This document shows positions 57,690-64,000 of a stretch of 64,000 nt of DNA, in pieces (positions within the stretch are counted from its first letter, which is position 1; every line of letters starts with the position of its first letter). The stretch is from Diadema setosum (lineage: Eukaryota; Echinodermata; Echinoidea; Diadematoida; Diadematidae): positions 9,378,195-9,442,194 of the forward strand of contig CM067070.1 of assembly GCA_033980235.1 (NCBI GenBank). The letters run 5' to 3'. The notes beneath the pieces are model-generated. The model did no database searches and was not told the origin of the DNA. It worked only from the letters and a program-made list of their open reading frames with translations. The position numbers and the translations under genes were made by a program.

Positions 57690-57985
57690 TCGATACCCGC
57701 GCCCCTCGGATATTCCGGGACTTCCCCGGTTTTTTTCCCATGCTTCTCTTTGTGAGCAATACCTCTCGTTGCCTTGACGTCGATTTTGCAATTCTAATTG
57801 AAAAAAAACCAGTTCCTCCCATGGCCGTCATTGCGCAAGATCGCTTCGGCGAGTGGCCAAATAAATTGAAAAGCTGCAATAAGCGAGCTCACTTCATTGT
57901 TCGACGGCCCCATGTCTACCTAGTTAATAAAACGTCAGCAGATACTAGTATCTAACTTCACAACACAAGGTAAAAGCTGCATTTT
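57690..57985 (+). promoter_or_regulatory. Putative promoter block of HSP70 gene C
   Basis: This contains ATTCCGGGACTTCCCC (57712-57727), GCGCAAGATCGCTTCGGCGA (57833-57852), TATA-like AAATAAATT (57859-57867) and the leader-like CTAACTTCACAACACAAGG (57953-57971). All of these recur in the same order before gene B, and in weaker form before gene A. The ATG is about 290 bp from the TATA-like box. Heat-shock control is plausible but no perfect heat-shock element is present. Confidence 0.5.
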
Positions 57986-58155
57986 CCCGACCTGAGAAGA
58001 ATGGACATTGAATTTTTCAATTGGTGAAACAGCAATTTAAGAAGCAGGAAAGGTTCCAAAGTAGCAGGGAGGAGCAAATGACGCGCTTAACTCCTTCCAG
58101 ATTACACCGGATCATCGGAATTCTTCAATTGGTGAAAAAATATCAAATCTAGAGC

Positions 58156-58343
58156 ATGGCACCAGGAAAAGCACCAGCTATTGGAATCGACTTGGGAACG
58201 ACATACTCGTGTGTGGCTGTCTTCCAGCACGGCAAAGTCGAAATAATTGCCAACGACCAGGGAAACCGGACCACGCCAAGCTACGTCGCCTTCACCCACA
58301 GGGAGCTGCTAGTTGGAGATGCCGCCAAGAACCAACTTGCAAT
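58156..58343 (+). CDS. HSP70 gene C, exon 1
   Basis: This exon encodes residues 1-62 plus two bases: IDLGTTYS (11-18), [15 protein letters not shown], then [15 protein letters not shown]. The usual [10 protein letters not shown] is changed at several positions (D to H, T to R, R to L, I to V), while the length is the same. ATG 58156 gives [14 protein letters not shown]. There is no signal peptide, so the protein begins in the cytosol. Donor GTAAAT at 58344, phase 2, joined to 61999 by a 3655-bp intron. Confidence 0.95.
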
Positions 58344-58500
58344 GTAAATATTATAATCTTTCTGCCGTAGATTGTATAGTTATCGGTTAGAATTGTGTTG
58401 TGTTACCTTTCTCTACTTGTGAAATACTACGAACCAGAACAACTCATGGGCTGAAATAAAAAGCTTTATCTCTAAATTACTGGACATGTAGAGGTATTAA

Positions 58501-60028
58501 AGGGATCATACAGTTTTGGTGGAGACCTAATTTCAGGTTTCTAACATTTTTTGGTGAGATAATGAGAAACCTCTTATGAAATATGAAAGAGCATGTAATT
58601 CTATGAGGAATTCAACGTTTATTTCATCAAAATTGGTTTTGAAATGGCTGAGATATCCAAAAAAAAAAAAAAAGAGCGATTCTAATAAAGTGTGGGACCC
58701 ACACTTTATTACCATCGCTTTGTTTTGAATTGAATTGAATTGAATGACTGAAACTGCACTGGTCTTGCACTCGAGACACAGTGAACAGTTCCTGCACGTT
58801 TATTTTAATATTTCACTTGACATCAAAATACATCCAAAGAAGAAGACAAACCAAGCAAGATACAAAATATGTCATACGTCTGGACATGAACAGAAAGTGT
58901 GTCAGCATTCATAATGTAGATAAGACTGTTCTCTATAACTTGTGAAATATGATGGAACCGCAAAAGCAAAGCTTGTAAACGCAGGTTCCATGAAAAAATA
59001 CCGGTGTAAATTTGCTATGCAATCAGTGGAGATAGGACACAAAGTAATAATGACGAAACGATATGAAAGCTAAAATATCAAAGTACAAAGGGAAAAAGAA
59101 ATAAGAGAATAAAAAGAAAAAGTGAAAAAAACAAAACAAAAAACAAGAACCCAAAGAATAAGAACTGAGTGAAAATATGGCATATAGGTACACAAGTATA
59201 TACGTGCACATTATCTATAATCAACTTCATAATGGGTTCAAAATATTGATACAAATACGGATGCAGTGATTATATAACGGGAGCATAATCCAGAAATATA
59301 CATTGAACGAGGATAGTTGAAATATTCTAATCAGACTGATTATATTCATTTATTAACATTAACTTCAATTTTTGTTTAAATGTAAACATACTAAAACAAT
59401 TGATCGGCGGGAAGATCATTCCAGAATTTAGGTCCGGCAAAAACAATTGTTTTTTTGAGCAAGGAGTGTGCGGGTACGTGGAAGGTGAAATGATTCTCTT
59501 TGTCTTGTGGGGTAAGCATGAACGGCATAGTTTTTCTGAAACATATGAGTAAATACGTCAGGCAAGTCGTTGGCTGATAACTGAAACATAAATGTGCCTA
59601 AGTTGTATAAAAACAAGTCAGCAACCTTAAGGAGTCTGTTTTCAAAGAAGAAATCATTCGTGTGACAATAATAATCGGCTAGATTTACTGAACGAATAGC
59701 CCGTTTTTGTAGTTTGAAAATTTTATCAATGTATAATTTGGCACAGTTTCCCCAGGCAAGTATTCCGTAACAGAGGTAGGGTAAAATGAGCGTTGAATAT
59801 AAATTTTTCAAAATATACTTTGGAAAAAAATGTTTTAGCTTATTTAAAATCCCACTTTACTTTGTTTTTGGATGTTTCAGTCATTCCAAACCCGATTTTC
59901 ATCAAACAAACTTTGAATTCCTCTTAAAATGGCATGATATCTATATCATAAGTGTTTTCTTGGTATCTCGCAAAAAAGACGGTTAGTTAAAGCCCAATTC
60001 TCATCTCCACCAATACTGTACTATCCTT
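58501..60028. mobile_element. TTAA MITE, family 2 (copy 2), split by a LINE
   Basis: TTAA at 58497-58500 and 60029-60032. The left part (58501-58726) and the right part (about 59855-60028) together match 9922-10303. The LINE at about 58727-59853 separates them at the GCTTTGTTTTACTTTG position. Confidence 0.8.
58727..59853 (-). pseudogene. CR1/L2-like LINE, 5'-truncated, nested in a MITE
   Basis: The minus-strand frame 59428-59811 reads LYSTLILPYLCYGILAWGNC, then KLQKRAIRSVNLADYY, LLKVADLFLYNLGTFMFQLS and FHLPRTRTLLAQKN. This is the post-RT part of ORF2. The 3' end, at the left, has a short (CAATT)n tail on the minus strand (58727-58745), as in LINEs that end in a microsatellite. Its relative in intron B is 28683-29110. 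No RT core. Confidence 0.82.
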
Positions 60029-60032
60029 TTAA

Positions 60033-60603
60033 AGAGGAATTAACCCCAAAAATAAATTTTAATTGAGTGAATGGAGCAATCATAATAGAATAAATCAGCG
60101 AAAGTGTGAGGAAAATCGGACAATCCGTTCAAAAATTATAAATTTTTGAAGTTTTGGTGACGAGACCGCTTGATGAGCACTACTATACGGATCCTGACAT
60201 CACATATGGACTAGGTACTACATGTATATAAAGAAAATATAAAGAAAATTATATTTTCCTTTCACTTTTCTAGCATAATGATACAGCACTAGACTTACTT
60301 TTTTCAGAAAGCAGGGGGAATGATATTACCCTTGACATACGACAGTAACAATTTCAGGAAATGCATTTTAGCTGAAATGATGTTTTGTGGAATTTTCTTT
60401 GCAATTTCTTTATATCCTAGTGATGTCATGATCTGAAGGGCTCGATCTGATCCAGCGGGCTCGATCCCGTGGGCTCGTCATCAAATTTCAAAAAATTCAT
60501 AACTTTTCAACAGATTGTCCGATTTACCTCAAACTTTCACTGATGTGTTCTATAAATATTGGCGCATTCACTCAATCCACGTGTACATTTTGGGATTGAT
60601 TCC
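60033..60603. mobile_element. TTAA MITE, family 3 relative
   Basis: Shares the TTAA at 60029-60032 with its neighbour; the right flank is TTAT. The ends AGAGGAATTAACCCCAAAA and complement AGGGGAATCAATCCCAAAA are inverted. Inner phrases (AATCGGACAATCCGTTCAAA) match the family-3 copies. Confidence 0.7.
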
Positions 60604-61998
60604 CCTTTATACCCTCTAATCAACGTGCAATTCCATCCCAAACTCCATCGAGCGCTTTAGGGGAATAACGGAATTGTTAAATTGTACAGTCTGAAAAGTA
60701 AGAGTAAAGTATTACAACAACAACAAGAGATAATATTTCAGGCAAAATTGGATGAAAATCAAGAAAGTTGTAAAATGTTGCAGTTTCACTAGCCTCCTGA
60801 ACAGTCAGTATGAATATGAAAATAGTGAATAGATAATGCCGTCTACCTTGCCACACTGCAAAAAGTCCGGTGTGAAATATGAAATACCGAAGTGGTGCTT
60901 AATTTCCGGTTCTGATTTGTCGTGTTGAATTATCACTTCTGGGTGTCACATGAAAATATAATTGTTTTTTTTTTTTAAGACAGGTAATTTGTTATTGTTC
61001 TTCTTCGGTGTTCAACAAGATGAAGAGGAAATTACCGATAAAAGAAGTAGGCCTACTTGATTTTTGAAAAAAAAGTTGTGAACACATTTACAAAACGGTA
61101 ACACCAGTTAGTGTGGGCTCCTCGAAACTAGGCGTATGTGATACCATTGCCGGTAACACCAGAAATATCAAATTAACACCATGTAGTGTCATCGTTGAAT
61201 TAACACCGGCGCAGCATCAAAAACATCACCAGCTACAGTGTCAAATCAACACTAATATTTCTGCGGTGCTTGTTTAAAGGTAATGTATTGTATATACTTT
61301 GACGAATGGGGGTAGTGGGGTAGAATGGGGGCAGAAATGGGTGACAGTTTTTTATAAAACAAGCAAATATGTGTACACAACCCAGGCTTGTATGCATTAA
61401 ATTATGTTTAATGTTTTTGTATTGTTCTGTGTTCATGTATTCTCGATTTTTCATTTCAAGAAATTTTGAATTACAAGGTCCAATCAGCAGTGCACCAAAC
61501 AACTTCTTACAACAATTTAAGGATACTCCTTGTGTTAAATCTATTATTACTGTGTTCATGTTATCATTCTTCTTCTGTAGGAATTAGAACTGAATAGATG
61601 CATTTACATTTGTTTCATCACAATGACGTCGATTGGGGGGGGGGGGGGGGGAGAGACCTAATACTTCCCCTCCAGTAATGTGCCAAAAAGCGATATACGA
61701 ACATTGCTAACACATTTAACTAAAACATGACAAATTGTAGGAAAAAATATGACGTTAAGACATTATTATAGAACATTGAAAATTCGTCCAGATATTTTAC
61801 CCACAGAGTGCACTTGATCGATGAATTTCACTTCTGAAATAAGCTCTCATGGGGGGGGGGGGATGGAATTACTCTACCCACACCTCGATCGTACCCTTTC
61901 CATAGAAGACAATGATGAAGTGTAATTTATGAATGATTTCGATATTTACTGTTTTCTGGAAACGTTAAATCTCATTTCTAATATTGCTTGTTCAATAG
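60604..61998. other. 3' part of intron C; no gene
   Basis: Contains a loose repeat of TAACACCAG/AGTGT words (61098-61260), a second TTAAAGGTAATGTATTGT start at about 61266, and poly-G runs (61636-61650, 61852-61861). Ends in the acceptor TTCAATAG at 61991-61998. Confidence 0.6.
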
Positions 61999-63808
61999 GA
62001 ACTCCAAGAACACAGCTTTTGCTGTCAAGCGACTTATTGGGCGGCAATTCACAGACAAGATTGTTCAAGAGGACATGAAGCACTGGCCGTTTAAGGTAAT
62101 CAACCAAAAAGGCAAACCCGCTGTACAGGTTGAGTACATGGGAGAGAACAAAATCCTCGTCCCGGAGGAAATCAGCTCCATGGTTCTCACGAATATGAAG
62201 GAGACGGCCGAGGCATATCTCGATCAAAAAGTCACTGATGCTGTCATCACCGTTCCCGCCTACTTCAATGATGCTCAGCGACAGGCCACCAAAGATGCTG
62301 GGGAAATTGCAGGGCTGAATGTCCTTCGCATTATCAACGAACCGACAGCTGCTGCCCTGGCTTATGGACTTCATAAGAAGGTACAAGATAGACAGCATGT
62401 CTTGGTGTTTGACCTTGGCGGAGGCACATTTGATGTGTCCATCCTGCTTGTCGATGGTGGTAACTTCAAGGTCCTGGCAACTGCTGGGGACACCCATCTT
62501 GGTGGTGAGGACTTCGACAACAGACTGGTCAACCATCTTGTCGGGGAGTTCCAACGCAAACACAAGAGCGATCTCTCAAACAACCCTCGGGCCCTCCAAC
62601 GTCTCCGCAAAGCTGCTGAGCGTGCAAAGAGGAGTCTGTCAGGTATTTCCCATGCGAGTATCGAAGTAGACTCGCTCTTCGGCGGGATTGACTTCCGCTC
62701 TGAAATCACCAGAGCTCGCTTCGAAACCCTCTGCTCTGATCTATTTAAGAAGTGCCTTGACCCAGTTGAAAGCGCTATCGTTGATGCAAAGATCAACAAG
62801 GAAGACATCAACATTGTTTTGATGGTTGGAGGTTCAACCCGCATTCCCAAGATTCAGAAGCTTCTACGCGAGTACCTGGATGGCAAGGGCCTTAGTAAGT
62901 CCATCAATTCCGATGAGGCTGTGGCCTATGGTGCAGCTGTCCTGGCAGCCATCTTGTCTGATGATCAGAGCAAAGAAATCGAGAATGTCACCCTCCTTGA
63001 TGTAACTCCACTCTCTCTTGGGGTTGAGGTTATTGGTGAAGAAATGTCTATCGTAATCAAAAGAAATACGCAAATTCCCATCAAAGCAGCGCGGAACTAC
63101 ACCACAACTTCAAACAACCAAACGAGGGTGTTATTTCTCGTATATCAGGGAGAGGGAAAGTTCACCCAATATAACAACTTACTCGGAAAGTTTGAGCTGA
63201 ATGGCATTCTTCCAGCTCCAAGAGGTGTGCCACAAATCAAAGTGACCTTTGACATTGACGAAAGTGGCATTTTAACTGTGACAGCATTGGATCAAAGTAC
63301 AGGTTGCAACAAAAAAATCACCATCACCAACTGCATCGACTGCCTCTCTGAGGAACAAATTGAAACCATGATCAACGATACAGAGAAGCACAAAGCAGAG
63401 GATGAGCTCCTACGAAAAAGATATGTATGCAAAAACCAACTAGAGAACTACGTCTACAGGGTCACATCCGCTCTCAAGGAACCTGCTGCTCAGAGGAACC
63501 TAACTCCTGAAGACAAACACAGGATTATTGAGGCTGTAGAAGATGTCATTCAGTGGTTAGACTTGGATTCTAAGACAACGAGTGAAGAGTACATTCACCA
63601 GCTGACAGAGCTTAAGAACATCTGCTCGCCAATCCTAAGCAAGATGTATGCTGAAAATGAACAGCAAAATACTGCCCCTCCAGAAGGTCCAGTGCGGCCT
63701 CAGTCTGAAGAGAGAGACAATACTGAAAGTGACAATACTGTGCTAATCGTAGTCTGCATTGGCTTGCTCCTACTATTACTGAATGTTCTTTACATGCGGC
63801 TGTGGTAG
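61999..63808 (+). CDS. HSP70 gene C, exon 2: predicted tail-anchored HSP70 (665 aa)
   Basis: It completes a 665-residue HSP70. ATPase landmarks: [31 protein letters not shown] and [13 protein letters not shown]. Then come the linker region [10 protein letters not shown], the beta substrate domain ([20 protein letters not shown]) and the lid up to [15 protein letters not shown]. In place of a GGMP/EEVD tail there is a polar Pro/Glu/Asp-rich spacer (about 615-642) and a hydrophobic segment [18 protein letters not shown] (residues 644-661, DNA 63740-63793), then MRLW and TAG. With no signal peptide and a single C-terminal membrane segment, it has the layout of a tail-anchored protein with the chaperone facing the cytosol. 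ER or another secretory membrane is likely from the Leu-rich segment (inference). The frame is intact. It is more diverged than A and B are from each other. Confidence 0.93.
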
Positions 63809-64000
63809 CAGTGACAAATGCTTACAAAGCATGTGAAAAGATAGAGAGAGATAGAGAGAAATGAAATCAATGAAGCATTTGTCAATCTAGTCATATCAGT
63901 GACCCCGGCCACGGTAACCGTTACGGAGAGGGAGACAAAAATCACAGTCGACGGTAGACCGAGATGCCTTCTCTTCTAACGCAGTCACTTTATCTACCAC
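63809..64000 (+). other. 3' UTR of gene C (start)
   Basis: A GATAGAGAGA simple repeat at 63840-63862. No AATAAA before the window ends; the transcript end lies beyond. Confidence 0.6.

Overview
The window is AT-rich, repeat-loaded animal DNA, most likely from an echinoderm (sea-urchin-like) or another invertebrate deuterostome. The reasons are: HSP70 genes split by one intron at the position used by animal HSC70 genes (just after NQVA-M); a Ty3/gypsy element whose integrase lies upstream of the RT/RNase H remnant, the Gmr1-type order described from deuterostomes; long foldback elements with tandem-repeat arms, like the TU family of sea urchins; and tRNA-derived SINEs and CR1/L2-like LINE tails. 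The species is inferred, not proven.

The only intact host genes are three HSP70 genes, all on the + strand. Gene A joins 5339-5526 to 12746-14414 (618 aa). Gene B joins 25842-26029 to 35932-37600 (618 aa). Gene C joins 58156-58343 to 61999-63808 (665 aa). Each has a 188-nt first exon and a phase-2 GT-AG intron (7.2, 9.9 and 3.7 kb). A decayed fourth first exon lies at 2318-2587. A and B stop just after the lid domain and lack the GGMP-rich/EEVD tail of cytosolic HSP70. C instead ends in a Leu-rich hydrophobic segment followed by RLW, so it looks like a tail-anchored membrane HSP70. This is the most unusual thing in the window.

The genes arose by segmental duplication. An upstream block recurs at 258-1640, 20400-21160 plus 21720-22245, and 39905-40560 plus 56455-57985. 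A proximal promoter block is shared by A (about 4890-5165), B (21957-22245) and C (57690-57985). The 3' flanks of A and B also match (14415-15204 with 37601-38382). Later insertions separate the copies: a Tc1/mariner-like element at 15205-17455 with its empty site at 38382, a TTAA MITE at 21161-21719, a foldback complex at 22246-23840 that pushed B's promoter about 3.6 kb from its ATG, and about 16 kb of elements (40560-56450) inside unit C.

The 40.5-56.5 kb stretch is a transposon graveyard. It holds a piggyBac-like MITE, TA-microsatellite hairpins, a 1-kb palindrome, a pair of related MITEs and the 9.3-kb LTR retrotransposon (47105-56444). That element has a tRNA-Pro-like primer site, a SINE in its 5' LTR, nested DNA elements in gag, and a pol in which most of the reverse transcriptase is deleted. 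No protein-coding gene other than HSP70 and transposon remnants, no canonical tRNA or rRNA gene, and no CRISPR was seen.
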